From Paramixta manurensis (lineage in GTDB: Bacteria > Pseudomonadota > Gammaproteobacteria > Enterobacterales > Enterobacteriaceae), in the NCBI RefSeq assembly GCF_013285385.1, contig NZ_CP054212.1, positions 3,348,001-3,412,000 of the forward strand: a stretch of 64,000 nucleotides of DNA. Direction: 5' to 3'. The translations under genes and the position numbers were made by a program. The notes under the pieces are model-generated. The model ran no database searches. It was not told the DNA's origin and worked only from the letters and a program-made list of their open reading frames with translations. Below are positions 1 through 8,482 of this stretch, one piece after another; position 1 is the first letter of the stretch; each line of letters starts with the position of its first letter.

Positions 1-385
1 CAGGCACCGTGATGAACAACGCGGTATTGGCGGGCTGTTCTTTGATGATTTAAATACGCCTGATTTTGAGCACTGTTTCGCCTTTACTCAAGCAGTGGGT
101 CACGGATTCCTTGACGGCTATTTACCAATTGTTGAACGCCGTAAAGCGTTGCCGTGGGGCGACCGTGAGCGTCAGTTTCAGCTTTATCGTCGCGGGCGGT
201 ACGTTGAGTTTAATTTAGTGTGGGATCGTGGCACCCTATTCGGGCTGCAAACTGGCGGCCGCACCGAATCGATTCTGATGTCGATGCCGCCGTTAGTGCG
301 CTGGGAGTATGATTATCAGCTTGAGGATGGCTCGCCGGAAGCCGCGCTGTACCACGACTTTTTACCGGTCAAAGAATGGATATAA
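1..385 (+). CDS. hemF: Coproporphyrinogen III oxidase, aerobic (3' part)
   Basis: The C-terminal ~127 residues of the oxygen-dependent enzyme that decarboxylates coproporphyrinogen III to protoporphyrinogen IX in haem synthesis. The reading frame is open from base 2 and the 5' end lies outside the window. The stretches RGIGGLFFDDLN, YLPIVERRK, YRRGRYVEFNLVWDRGT and LFGLQTGGRTESILMSMPP are hallmark HemF blocks. It converges on maeB with only a GC-rich hairpin between. In E. coli the eut region separates these genes; here they are direct neighbours. The identification is firm. Confidence 0.97.
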   Translation, partial: RHRDEQRGIGGLFFDDLNTPDFEHCFAFTQAVGHGFLDGYLPIVERRKALPWGDRERQFQLYRRGRYVEFNLVWDRGTLFGLQTGGRTESILMSMPPLVRWEYDYQLEDGSPEAALYHDFLPVKEWI

Positions 386-390
386 CCTGC

Positions 391-412
391 CGGGCGCGCT
401 AATCCGCGCCCG
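391..412. terminator. Hairpin between hemF and maeB
   Basis: An 8-bp perfect stem (CGGGCGCG / CGCGCCCG) with a 6-base loop lies between two convergent genes. There is no clear T-run, so it is a weak bidirectional terminator or mRNA 3' stabiliser. Confidence 0.5.
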
Positions 413-416
413 ATGA

Positions 417-2696
417 TTACAGTGGTTGCGTCTGCGCTTCCACCACCGCTAACGCCACCATGTTGACAATACGCCGCACCGAAGCAATCGGCGTCAACAC
501 ATGTACCGGCTTGGCGATGCCCATTAGTACCGGCCCGACGGTTACCCCTTCTGAACAGGAGACACGCAGCAGGTTATAGCTGATTCGCGCCGCCTCCACA
601 TTTGGCATAATCAGGATATTCGCCGACCCTTTCAGCGGGCTGTCCGGCATCGCATCCTGACGGATGCTTTCAACCAGCGCGGCATCGCCATGCATTTCAC
701 CGTCAATCTCCAGGTCCGGCGCCCGGGCATTAACCAGCGCCAGCGTTTTACGCATTTTACACGCCGCCGGGGCGTTAGATGAACCGAAGCTAGAGTGCGA
801 GAGCAGCGCAACTTTTGGCTCAATACCAAAGCGTCGTACCGTTTCCGCCGCTAAAATCGTCAACTCCGCCAACTCCTCCGGTGAGGGATCTTCATTAACA
901 TAGGTATCGGCGATAAAGGTATTACCGCTCGGCAACTGTAAGGCGTTCATCGCCCCCGCCACCTTCACATCCGGCCGGAAACCAAATAGCTTCTCAACAA
1001 TGTCATAATGCGCCTGATAATCGCCAATGGTGCCGCAGATCAACGCGTCCGCCTCACCACGGTGCACCATGATCGCGCCGATCAGCGTCGGGTTACCAAT
1101 AACGGCACGCTGTGCCTCCGCCGGTGATACGCCACGGCGTTTCATAATCTGATAATAGGTATTCCAATACTCTTTAAAGCGCGGGTCGGACTCATTATTC
1201 ACCACTTCGAAATCTTTTCCGGCCTCAATTTTTAGCCCCAGCTTCTGTAGGCGCATCTCAATCACGCTCGGGCGGCCAATTAATATTGGTTTTGCCAGAC
1301 CGAGAGAAACCAACTCTTGGGTCGCATGCAACACCCGCGCCTCTTCTCCTTCCGCCAGCACCACACGTTTCGGCTCTTTACGGGCCTGCGAAAAGATCGG
1401 CTTCATAAACAGGTTGGTTTTATAGACAAACTCGGTCAGCTTATCTTTATACGCCTCAAAATCTTCGATCGGGCGCGTGGCCACGCCGGAATCCATTGCC
1501 GCTTTCGCAACCGCTGGCGCAATCTGTACGATTAAGCGCGGATCGAACGGTTTAGGAATCAGGTACTCAGGGCCAAATGATAACTCCTGGTCGCCATAGG
1601 CCGAGGCAACGACATCGCTTTGCTCAGCCAACGCCAGTTCGGCGATAGCATGTACTGCCGCCAGTTTCATCTCTTCGTTAATTGCCGTCGCGCCGACGTC
1701 CAACGCGCCACGGAAAATAAAGGGAAAGCAGAGTACGTTATTCACCTGATTCGGATAATCCGAACGACCAGTGCAAATAATGGCATCCGGACGCACCTCT
1801 TTCGCCAGCGGCGGCAGAATTTCGGGCTCAGGATTTGCCAGCGCGAGGATCAGCGGATCTTTCGCCATCCGTTTCACCATCTGCTGACTGAGCACTTTCG
1901 GGCCGGAGCAACCAAGGAAAATATCGGCATCGGTGATTGCATCATCAAGCGTGCGTTTGCCGTTATCTTTAATCGCGTAGGCGGCTTTGGTTTCCGCCAT
2001 ATTCTCCTCACGTCCCTGATAAATCACCCCTTTTGAATCGCAGACCACAATGTTGTGTTTCTGCATACCCAGCTCAACCAGCAGGTTCATACAGGCAATC
2101 GCCGAGGCCCCGGCGCCGGAAACCACCAGCCGTACATCGGAGATATTCTTCTTCACGATGCGCAACCCATTCAACACCGCGGCGGTGCAAATGATTGCCG
2201 TACCGTGCTGGTCGTCATGAAACACCGGGATTTTCATGCGCTCACGTAGCGTTTTCTCAATATAGAAACACTCAGGCGCCTTAATATCCTCAAGATTGAT
2301 GCCACCGAACGTCGGCTCCAGCGCCGCCACCACGTTAATCAGCTTATCGGGATCTTGTTCATCCACTTCAATATCAAACACGTCGATACCGGCGAATTTT
2401 TTAAACAGTACGCCCTTTCCTTCCATAACCGGCTTACCGGCCAACGCGCCAATATTCCCCAACCCTAATACCGCGGTTCCGTTAGAAATCACGGCTACCA
2501 GATTACCGCGGGCGGTGTATTTGTGTGCCGCCAGTGGATCATCGGCAATTTCGAGGCACGGCGCCGCCACGCCGGGCGAGTAGGCTAAAGCCAAGTCGCG
2601 TTGCGTGGCGAGGGGTTTAGTCGGGGAAACCTGAATTTTTCCTGGTACCGGGAATTGATGAAAATCGAGCGCACTCTGTTTTAGTTGGTCATCCAT
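417..2696 (-). CDS. maeB: NADP-dependent malic enzyme MaeB
   Basis: Oxidative decarboxylation of malate to pyruvate with NADPH formation. At 759 residues it equals the usual length of the enterobacterial hybrid enzyme. The N-terminal malic domain (SPGVAAPCLEIADD near residue 40, FHDDQHGTA near 160) is followed by the NADP Rossmann domain (VVSGAGASAIACMNLL near 190). From about residue 430 a phosphotransacetylase-like domain (VVLAEGEEARVLHA) follows, which in this family is regulatory and not catalytic. The gene is monocistronic, reading away from the polyol cluster, with its own upstream gap of about 160 bases. Confidence 0.97.
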   Translation of the reverse strand: MDDQLKQSALDFHQFPVPGKIQVSPTKPLATQRDLALAYSPGVAAPCLEIADDPLAAHKYTARGNLVAVISNGTAVLGLGNIGALAGKPVMEGKGVLFKKFAGIDVFDIEVDEQDPDKLINVVAALEPTFGGINLEDIKAPECFYIEKTLRERMKIPVFHDDQHGTAIICTAAVLNGLRIVKKNISDVRLVVSGAGASAIACMNLLVELGMQKHNIVVCDSKGVIYQGREENMAETKAAYAIKDNGKRTLDDAITDADIFLGCSGPKVLSQQMVKRMAKDPLILALANPEPEILPPLAKEVRPDAIICTGRSDYPNQVNNVLCFPFIFRGALDVGATAINEEMKLAAVHAIAELALAEQSDVVASAYGDQELSFGPEYLIPKPFDPRLIVQIAPAVAKAAMDSGVATRPIEDFEAYKDKLTEFVYKTNLFMKPIFSQARKEPKRVVLAEGEEARVLHATQELVSLGLAKPILIGRPSVIEMRLQKLGLKIEAGKDFEVVNNESDPRFKEYWNTYYQIMKRRGVSPAEAQRAVIGNPTLIGAIMVHRGEADALICGTIGDYQAHYDIVEKLFGFRPDVKVAGAMNALQLPSGNTFIADTYVNEDPSPEELAELTILAAETVRRFGIEPKVALLSHSSFGSSNAPAACKMRKTLALVNARAPDLEIDGEMHGDAALVESIRQDAMPDSPLKGSANILIMPNVEAARISYNLLRVSCSEGVTVGPVLMGIAKPVHVLTPIASVRRIVNMVALAVVEAQTQPL

Positions 2697-2833
2697 TAGC
2701 AGTTCCTTGGTTATCGGATAGCGATGTAGGGAGTCAACTACTCAGTATAGAAGCGAGAAACGGATAAAAAACATGAAGCGCCCCAAATAATTGGGACGCA
2801 AAAGAAGATTTCGGAAATAATTTCCAAAGCGCT

Positions 2834-2854
2834 AAAAAGCGCCGCGTTTGCGGC
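2834..2854 (-). terminator. Terminator of the polyol operon
   Basis: On the minus strand a short hairpin GCCGC-AAAC-GCGGC directly abuts the stop of the SorC-type regulator and is followed by GCTTTTTAGC. The stem is short but the position at the operon end and the T-run fit an intrinsic terminator. Confidence 0.5.
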
Positions 2855-3817
2855 TTACTTGGTCATGTTCAGGAGCGTTCTGATATTTTGCGCCGAGGTG
2901 GCGATAATATCGATGGCGCCGGTACGCAACGCGCCGAGAATAGCCATTGCTTTGGTGTTTTCAGAAGCCACCGCAATAACACAGGGGATTTTGCGTAGTT
3001 CATCAATGCTTAGACCAATCACACGATCGTTCATTACGGTATCGACATGCTCGCCTTGCGCGTTAAAAAAATCATACCCCGCCACATCGCCGGTCACCCC
3101 CTGATTCAGGCTGGCATCAATAATTTCATGCGGTGTAAACCAGCCCAGTTTAACCATGTAGCTGTTTTCATTCATATCGCCAATTCCGACCAGCGCAATA
3201 TCGGCTTTACGCGCGCGATCCAGCGTCTCTTTAATGGTGCCGTTTTGCATAAACGCCTGCTTGAGCGCCCGGTTTTCAACATAGGCCGGGGCATACAACG
3301 TTTCACTGATCCCGCCGAACTTTTTCGCCATACGGCGACTAATATGATCGGCATTAATCGCATCGCCAGGACGATGAGTGCCGCCAATGCCGCTAATAAA
3401 ATGGCAGTGCCGGGTCGGAACGCTGCCTGGGTGATCGGCCACCGCCGCGACGTTACGCCCCTGCCCAACCGCCACCACCGCATTATCTTTCAAATTCTGC
3501 GCGAGGTGCGCCGCGACTAGCGCGGCAACCTGACGACGCTGTTCTTCATCATCCGGGTGATCGAGCGCAATTAACGCGCGTTGCAGTGGAAAACGCGCCA
3601 ACACTTGTTGTTCCAGACGCGTGCTAAAGACCGGATGGTAACGAACATTGATCTCTACAATGCCCTCTTCCCTCGCCCGTTTTAGCAGACGCCCCACCTT
3701 GATACGCGAGATATTAAATTTACGCGCAATCTCTTCTTGCGTAATTTCATCCTGATAATAGGCCACCGCAATTTCTGTCAGTAGTTCGGTATCCTGGGAG
3801 AGCGTGTTTTTTTCCAT
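2855..3817 (-). CDS. SorC/DeoR-type sugar regulator, EryD-like
   Basis: A 320-residue transcription regulator of the SorC family. An N-terminal helix-turn-helix (ITQEEIARKFNISRIKVGRLL, about residues 25-46) is followed by a sugar-phosphate-isomerase-like effector domain, with a conserved-type VVAVGQG segment near residue 115 and a C-terminal ASEN.KA.AI.GALRTG segment. Brucella EryD, the erythritol regulator, belongs to the same family. It is the last gene of a minus-strand run with DhaL, DhaK, a transporter and a zinc dehydrogenase, so it probably controls that operon and the divergent rpiB-type gene in response to a phosphorylated intermediate. The effector is inferred, not visible. Confidence 0.8.
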   Translation of the reverse strand: MEKNTLSQDTELLTEIAVAYYQDEITQEEIARKFNISRIKVGRLLKRAREEGIVEINVRYHPVFSTRLEQQVLARFPLQRALIALDHPDDEEQRRQVAALVAAHLAQNLKDNAVVAVGQGRNVAAVADHPGSVPTRHCHFISGIGGTHRPGDAINADHISRRMAKKFGGISETLYAPAYVENRALKQAFMQNGTIKETLDRARKADIALVGIGDMNENSYMVKLGWFTPHEIIDASLNQGVTGDVAGYDFFNAQGEHVDTVMNDRVIGLSIDELRKIPCVIAVASENTKAMAILGALRTGAIDIIATSAQNIRTLLNMTK

Positions 3818-3879
3818 CCGGCTAGTTATCTCGCAACGTCTAGAAGTAATAAAGTGGGCGGCGCGGCCCCGCGGCCCCG

Positions 3880-4527
3880 CTACGCTGGCTGAGTCTCAAG
3901 CGCCGTCGCCGTCGAATCCGCCAACTGTGTTAGCAACAGGCAACATGATACCGCACCCGCGTCCAGTACGCCGCGAGAACGTTCACCCAACCGGCTGGCG
4001 CGCCCAATTTTCGCCACCAGATCGCGGGTTGAATCTCGCCCTGCGCTGGCCGCCTGTTTTAGCGCCTCCAGCATAACAGGAAATCCCTGCTCCGCACGCT
4101 GTTCAGCCATCGCCACCGAAGGGATCAAGGTATCCATCAAACATTTATCGCCGACCCCGGCTTCGCTAATATCTTGTAACTCTGTCAGCCCGGCGCGCAG
4201 CATGGCGGCAAACTGTGGTGCCGAGAGCGTGGTTTTGTCGCGCGCGTAATCAGCCATGCCCATAAAGAAACTGCCGTATAACGGCCCCATTGAGCCGCCA
4301 ATCCCTTCCATTAATGCATCGGAAAGCGTGTCAAACGCCTGCGCCAGCGTTTGGTTACCGGCGAGACGCTCGCCGCATTGGGTAAACCCTTTCGCCATAT
4401 TAATACCGTGATCGCCATCGCCGATCGCGCCGTCAATCTCACTGAGATATTCACGGTTTTGTTTAACGATGGTCACCAAATCGGCGACGACATCACTGCC
4501 ATGTTGGGTGGAAAGCGTGGTCATCAT
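3880..4527 (-). CDS. Dihydroxyacetone/erythrulose kinase subunit DhaL
   Basis: The nucleotide-binding (DAK2 / DhaL) half of a split dihydroxyacetone-type kinase, 215 residues. The divalent-metal/ADP triad is present as D32, D37 and D39 in IDGAIGDGDHG, and the C-terminal part keeps a SRLGERSRGVLDAGA segment. DhaK ends two bases upstream, and its last codons carry the GGAG Shine-Dalgarno of this gene, so the two are coupled. There is no DhaM phosphotransferase subunit in the window, so it is unclear whether the phosphoryl donor is ATP or a remote PTS protein. In M. smegmatis, DAK-type kinases phosphorylate D- and L-erythrulose; the neighbours here favour such a four-carbon ketose over plain dihydroxyacetone. 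Confidence 0.85.
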   Translation of the reverse strand: MMTTLSTQHGSDVVADLVTIVKQNREYLSEIDGAIGDGDHGINMAKGFTQCGERLAGNQTLAQAFDTLSDALMEGIGGSMGPLYGSFFMGMADYARDKTTLSAPQFAAMLRAGLTELQDISEAGVGDKCLMDTLIPSVAMAEQRAEQGFPVMLEALKQAASAGRDSTRDLVAKIGRASRLGERSRGVLDAGAVSCCLLLTQLADSTATALETQPA

Positions 4528-4529
4528 TA

Positions 4530-5531
4530 TTACTCCGCTTGCGTTAAACCGGGGGATTGGGCGGGCAGATCAATCAGTTTTTTCAACTCATCGTCAAGCT
4601 TCATTACCGTTAATGTGACGCCCATCATCTCCAGAGAAGTGAAATAGTTACCGACATAGTTACGGTGAATGCGAATACCTTTCTCGCTGAGGATTTTTTC
4701 AATTTCAGCATAATAGATATACAACTCCATCACCGGGGTGGCGCCAAGACCGGACACTAACACCACCACATCCGGGTGCGCGGTATCTGTCTGCTGCTCC
4801 AGGACGAAATTGAGCATGGTGACGGCCATCTCTTTTGCCGACTGGGTCGGAACCACTTCAATACCCGGTTCGCCGTGGTGACCGATACCAATCTCCATGG
4901 TGCCGGTTTCAATATGAAAATTCGGCTTACCAACCGCCGGAATAGTACAGGAACTGAGACCTACCCCGATGGAACGGCAGTTATCAATCGCCTTTTGCGC
5001 GACGCCGATTACGCCATCAAGGTCATAGCCCTGCGCGGCGGCGGCAGCGCCGACTTTCCACATCAAAATTTCGCCCGCCACGCCGCGACGGCGCGCTTTT
5101 TCATCGGCTGGCGCTGAGGCCACATCATCATTCGCCACCACGGTTTTTACCGTGATACCGGCGGCGGCGGCTTTTTTCATCGCCATTTTCACATTCATAT
5201 TATCGCCGGCGTAATTGCCATACAGGCAGGCGACGCCCGCTCCGGCATCGGCGGCTTTAAAGGCATCAAGGAAGGCGCCGGCGGTCGGCGAAGAGAAAAT
5301 CTCCCCAATCGCTACCGCATCCAGCATATTCTCGCCAAGATACCCTAAAAAGGCTGGCTCATGCCCCGACCCACCGCCGGTCACCACCCCGACTTTGCCG
5401 CTAATCGGTGCCTGCGGGCGTTTCAATACCCGTGGATTTTCCGTGGTGGCAAAGATTGAGGGATGTGCTTTTACATACCCCTGAATGGCGTCTTCGACCA
5501 CATAATCCGGATGGTTAATAATTCGATTCAT
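4530..5531 (-). CDS. Dihydroxyacetone/erythrulose kinase subunit DhaK
   Basis: The substrate-binding DAK1 subunit, 333 residues. It carries the family glycine loop GGGSGHEPA (52-60) and the substrate-binding histidine in IGIGHHGEPGI (H219, with H218 beside it), which in DhaK forms a hemiaminal with the ketone substrate. GNYAGDNMN near 105 is also conserved. It is paired with DhaL two bases downstream. The upstream 27 bases separate it from the remnant of a dehydrogenase. Given the adjacent erythritol/threitol-type dehydrogenase and RpiB-type isomerase, erythrulose is the likely substrate. The gene could equally be a dihydroxyacetone kinase; sequence alone does not decide. Confidence 0.87.
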   Translation of the reverse strand: MNRIINHPDYVVEDAIQGYVKAHPSIFATTENPRVLKRPQAPISGKVGVVTGGGSGHEPAFLGYLGENMLDAVAIGEIFSSPTAGAFLDAFKAADAGAGVACLYGNYAGDNMNVKMAMKKAAAAGITVKTVVANDDVASAPADEKARRRGVAGEILMWKVGAAAAAQGYDLDGVIGVAQKAIDNCRSIGVGLSSCTIPAVGKPNFHIETGTMEIGIGHHGEPGIEVVPTQSAKEMAVTMLNFVLEQQTDTAHPDVVVLVSGLGATPVMELYIYYAEIEKILSEKGIRIHRNYVGNYFTSLEMMGVTLTVMKLDDELKKLIDLPAQSPGLTQAE

Positions 5532-5557
5532 CGCCGCTTCTCCTTATTTCATTGATA

Positions 5558-5701
5558 TCACAGGCTGGTATTGCCACCGCCGACCAGCCGATTCGCGCCA
5601 TTCATCATTGCCGCCCTGCGGCTGACAAGAAACCGTGCAGTTGCCGCAATGTGCGCTGGCTCGACAAAACGGCGCGCGGTAGCGCGCATTTTTACCAAGG
5701 C
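5558..5701 (-). pseudogene. C-terminal remnant of a short-chain dehydrogenase
   Basis: Forty-seven codons and a stop, in the same frame as and starting immediately after the TGA of the transporter gene. They read as the end of a classical SDR: RRFVEPAHIAATARFL matches the (R)F.EPE.IA....FL block, MMNGANRLVGGG matches the I.G....VDGG block, and it ends NTSL-stop. The Rossmann part, the Ser-Tyr-Lys catalytic region and any start are missing. The most likely history is an internal deletion that removed most of an SDR gene once lying between the transporter and dhaK. The last ~12 residues of the transporter (EWVKDKGASL) could themselves come from the SDR, which would put the deletion junction inside that ORF. 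Confidence 0.72.
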
Positions 5702-6982
5702 TCATAGTGAGGCACCTTTATCTTTTACCCATTCGCCGCATGCCGCCCGCGAGCTGGCTGCCGCTTCTGTCTGCGGCAAGGTGACAAATTTCATCAATAC
5801 GGCAGCAAACAGGTAGAGACCGGCATAGATCCAAATCACGCCCGCCGCGCCAAAAGCGCCAATAAATAACCCCACCACTGCCGGGCCAACGAAGGTGCTT
5901 AAACCGGCGCCAAGGTTAAGGATCGACATCGCCGCCCCTTTATTTTCCGGCGCCAGCGTGGGCATCAGAGCCGAAAGCGGAACGAATGCGGCAAGACAGG
6001 CGCCAAACAAGCCAGCCATGGATACCGTGGCCCAATAATTTGCGCCCAGCCACTGTGGCATATAGAAGAAGAGTAAAGTGGTGATGGCACAACCGATGCA
6101 GCCAAACCACATCACCACGTTACGCCAGCCCAACCCGTCGCTGATAATGCCGAATAGCAGGTTAAAAATGATATTCACCGTCCACAGCGCCGCATACATG
6201 TGCAACCAATCGGTACGGGTGAATCCCAAGTCCATCATGTAAGTCGGCATAAACACCACAAACCCATAGGCGGCGGAGGTATTGATGGTACGAACAATGC
6301 CGCCCAGCCCAACTTTAGGGTTCTCGAAAGCAATGGTGATGCCTTTCAGAACATAGGCCAGTGAGGCGGTGGGTTTCTTCACGTCATTGGCCGCTTTTCC
6401 GCGGTTGAGAAATAGCGCAATGATGGCGCCAAGCATCACAAACACCAGCGCGCTCCACAGCGTATGCATTTCGCCTAAGACCGGCAGCATGATGCTGGAA
6501 TAGAGCACGCCAAGTACGCTCAGGCCGCCGCTGTAGACAAACCAAAAAATGCCCACCGCCGATCCCAGCCGTTCAAGCGGCGCCTCATAGGCAACCCAAA
6601 CCAGGAAGCCGTAAGCAAACAATGGATACCCCAGGCCGCGTAATGCGTAGGTGGGGATCATGGTAGCCAGGTGATGGCTCGGTAACCCCACGGAAAGAAA
6701 CAGCACCGAGCCAATCATAAACATCACTAAACCCGCCAGCATCACGCGACGCGCGGTAAAAATTTCCGCTAATACGCCGGAAAACCACGCGGCAATGGCG
6801 GCGGCAAAGCCATACACACTGAAAAGCAGCGCGGACTCCTGCATGGTTAAGCCATTCTGAATCAAATAGGGTGACAGCCATCCCTGCTCCAGCCCTTCGC
6901 CCATCATAAAAATCAGCACACCGGCATAACCCAGCAGCAATTTTGGCGGAAGCCCAATACGGTTGATCAAATTATGCAGCAT
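5702..6982 (-). CDS. MFS polyol transporter, RbtT/DalT/CsbX family
   Basis: A 426-residue major-facilitator permease with about 12 hydrophobic segments. The N-terminus (LLLGYAGVLIFMMGEGLEQGWLSPYL, given here as LLLGYAGVLIFMM and GWLSPYL), ALRGLGYPLFAYGFLVW near 130 and GIVRTINTSA near 235 resemble the ribitol and D-arabinitol permeases RbtT and DalT. It therefore most likely imports a sugar alcohol. It sits between the zinc dehydrogenase and the SDR remnant/DhaKL, in one operon. The C-terminal tail after FVTLPQTEA may be altered by the deletion that created the remnant. The exact substrate (erythritol, threitol, ribitol or arabinitol) is not visible in the sequence. Confidence 0.87.
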   Translation of the reverse strand: MLHNLINRIGLPPKLLLGYAGVLIFMMGEGLEQGWLSPYLIQNGLTMQESALLFSVYGFAAAIAAWFSGVLAEIFTARRVMLAGLVMFMIGSVLFLSVGLPSHHLATMIPTYALRGLGYPLFAYGFLVWVAYEAPLERLGSAVGIFWFVYSGGLSVLGVLYSSIMLPVLGEMHTLWSALVFVMLGAIIALFLNRGKAANDVKKPTASLAYVLKGITIAFENPKVGLGGIVRTINTSAAYGFVVFMPTYMMDLGFTRTDWLHMYAALWTVNIIFNLLFGIISDGLGWRNVVMWFGCIGCAITTLLFFYMPQWLGANYWATVSMAGLFGACLAAFVPLSALMPTLAPENKGAAMSILNLGAGLSTFVGPAVVGLFIGAFGAAGVIWIYAGLYLFAAVLMKFVTLPQTEAAASSRAACGEWVKDKGASL

Positions 6983-7051
6983 AAAACACCCCGTGATGGA
7001 GGCCAGGAGGTCGAGCCTGAATAGTCAGGCCTTACCGCTCCCGGACCGGTG

Positions 7052-8164
7052 TCAAAGATTGGGATTAAGCACCACTTTGATGGAGTCAACACCGCGTTTC
7101 ATCAGTTCGAAACCTTGCGCAAACTGTTCCAGTGGTAAGGTGTGCGTGACCACGCCTTCGGTTGGTAATGAACCATCATTGATGCCTTCGATGACCAACG
7201 GGTAACAGTAAGGGCCGAGATGGGAACCCAGCAGATCCAGCTCTTTGCGATCGCTGATGATGCTCCAGTCAACCGTTACCGGATCTTTAAATACCGAGAA
7301 TTCGACAAAGGTACCGAGCTTACGAATCATCGTGAGCCCTTGCTCGACTGATTTACTGGCGCCGGTCGCTTCAATGTAAATGTCACAGCCATAGCCTTCG
7401 GTCATCTCTTTTACCCGCTTTACCGCATCCTCACGGGCCGGATTAATCACGATGTCGGCACCAAAGCGTTGCGCTAATTCGAGTCGGCTGTCGGACAGAT
7501 CCAGCACCACCAGTTTCGCCGCGCCGGATTTTTTTATCGCACCAATCATTCCCAGCCCAAGCGTCCCTGCGCCCGCCAACACCACCACATCACCGAGCTT
7601 AATATTGGCGCGCTGTACCGCATGAAAAGAGCAGGCGTAAGGTTCAATCAAAATCGCTTGATCAATCGGTAACTCCGCCGGTACATGATAGTTAATCGCC
7701 TCTTTGGTGAATTTCATGTACTGCGCCATACCGCCATTCACATTGTTCTGGAAACCGTATAAATCATGCTTTTCACACATCCAGTACTGCCCACGGTTAC
7801 AGAAACGGCAGTTCCAGCAGGGAACAATTTGTTCTGAGATCACCCGGTCGCCAATCGCGAACCCGTCGACGCCTGCGCCAAACCCCACCACATGACCAAT
7901 AAACTCATGCCCCGGAATCATTGGCGCTTTAATATAAGCGGGCTGTTTCTCATCGCCCCAGAAGCTGGGCGCCCCGTCGTAGGCTTTCACGTCTCCGGCG
8001 CAAATACCGCAGGCCTCAATCTTCACTAAAATCTCACCGGCACCGATGGTCGGTACCGCCACTTCTTCAAGCCGATAATCGCCCGGCGCATAGGCCACTA
8101 CCGCTTTCATACGCTGTGGAATGTTTTCCGCCATTTGGCCGCTGTGCTCACATTTCTGACACAT
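7052..8164 (-). CDS. Zinc-dependent polyol dehydrogenase, erythritol/L-threitol type
   Basis: A 370-residue medium-chain dehydrogenase, NAD(P)-dependent. Catalytic zinc ligands are C55 and H86-E87 (GHEF); the structural zinc site is C116, C119, C122 and C130 (PCWNCRFCNRGQYWMC); the coenzyme loop is AGAGTLGLG near 205. SFWGDE, VISEQIVPCW and HDLYGF closely resemble my recollection of the erythritol/L-threitol dehydrogenase EltD of Mycobacterium. The start at 8164 is chosen because AGGAGAGG lies six bases upstream; a longer open frame to 8368 runs through the promoter and has no ribosome site. It is the first gene of the minus-strand polyol operon. The N-terminus carries an extra CQKC pair of unknown meaning. 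Confidence 0.85.
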   Translation of the reverse strand: MCQKCEHSGQMAENIPQRMKAVVAYAPGDYRLEEVAVPTIGAGEILVKIEACGICAGDVKAYDGAPSFWGDEKQPAYIKAPMIPGHEFIGHVVGFGAGVDGFAIGDRVISEQIVPCWNCRFCNRGQYWMCEKHDLYGFQNNVNGGMAQYMKFTKEAINYHVPAELPIDQAILIEPYACSFHAVQRANIKLGDVVVLAGAGTLGLGMIGAIKKSGAAKLVVLDLSDSRLELAQRFGADIVINPAREDAVKRVKEMTEGYGCDIYIEATGASKSVEQGLTMIRKLGTFVEFSVFKDPVTVDWSIISDRKELDLLGSHLGPYCYPLVIEGINDGSLPTEGVVTHTLPLEQFAQGFELMKRGVDSIKVVLNPNL

Positions 8165-8260
8165 GTTTCCTCTCCTGCTTCGCTTGATGAACAATAAAAC
8201 ATTAACTGAACAAATGAACACTAACTTTATGAAGGAAAAATGCCACCCTCTACCGCTATA

Positions 8261-8280
8261 TTTGTGAAGTCGGTCAAATT
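8261..8280. promoter_or_regulatory. CRP-like site 1, polyol cluster
   Basis: TGTGA-AGTCGG-TCAAA has one mismatch to the TGTGA-N6-TCACA half-site pattern. It lies about 100 bases upstream of the dehydrogenase start. It fits catabolite control of a sugar-alcohol operon. Confidence 0.45.
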
Positions 8281-8320
8281 GAGCGCTGATAAAGGTCAAA
8301 AAGAACCAAAAACAAAAATA

Positions 8321-8340
8321 AACGTGATGTTGATCACTCA
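8321..8340. promoter_or_regulatory. CRP-like site 2, polyol cluster
   Basis: CGTGA-TGTTGA-TCACT matches the CRP pattern with one mismatch per half. Its right half is shared with an inverted repeat (8333-8359), so an activator and a repressor might compete here. Confidence 0.4.
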
Positions 8341-8482
8341 TCATCGTCGCGTGAGTGATGATCTGCACTAATCATATGAACATTGATTGAACATTTGATA
8401 ATTTAGCGATAGGGTAATTCCTGTTACGATCCTGCCGCCGTTTCTGGCCGCAGGCTCAGCCACGTTATTCTGGAGATCTGCT

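Larger units (their letters stand above)
8165..8482. promoter_or_regulatory. Divergent control region of the polyol cluster
   Basis: A 318-base AT-rich gap between the divergent dehydrogenase and rpiB-type genes. It contains five copies of TGAACA: at 8188, 8207 and 8215 next to the dehydrogenase, and at 8377 and 8388 next to rpiB, the latter pair spaced 11 bases, one helical turn. Two CRP-like sites and an inverted repeat (ATCACTCA at 8333-8340 with TGAGTGAT at 8352-8359) lie between. The repeats are good candidates for SorC-family operators on both promoters. No experimental consensus for this regulator is known to me. Confidence 0.6.

Noticed and set aside
8165..8368. 68-codon upstream extension of the zinc dehydrogenase frame
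   Set aside because: It runs through the AT-rich promoter with operator-like repeats, has no ribosome site, and the family N-terminus begins at 8164 behind AGGAGAGG.
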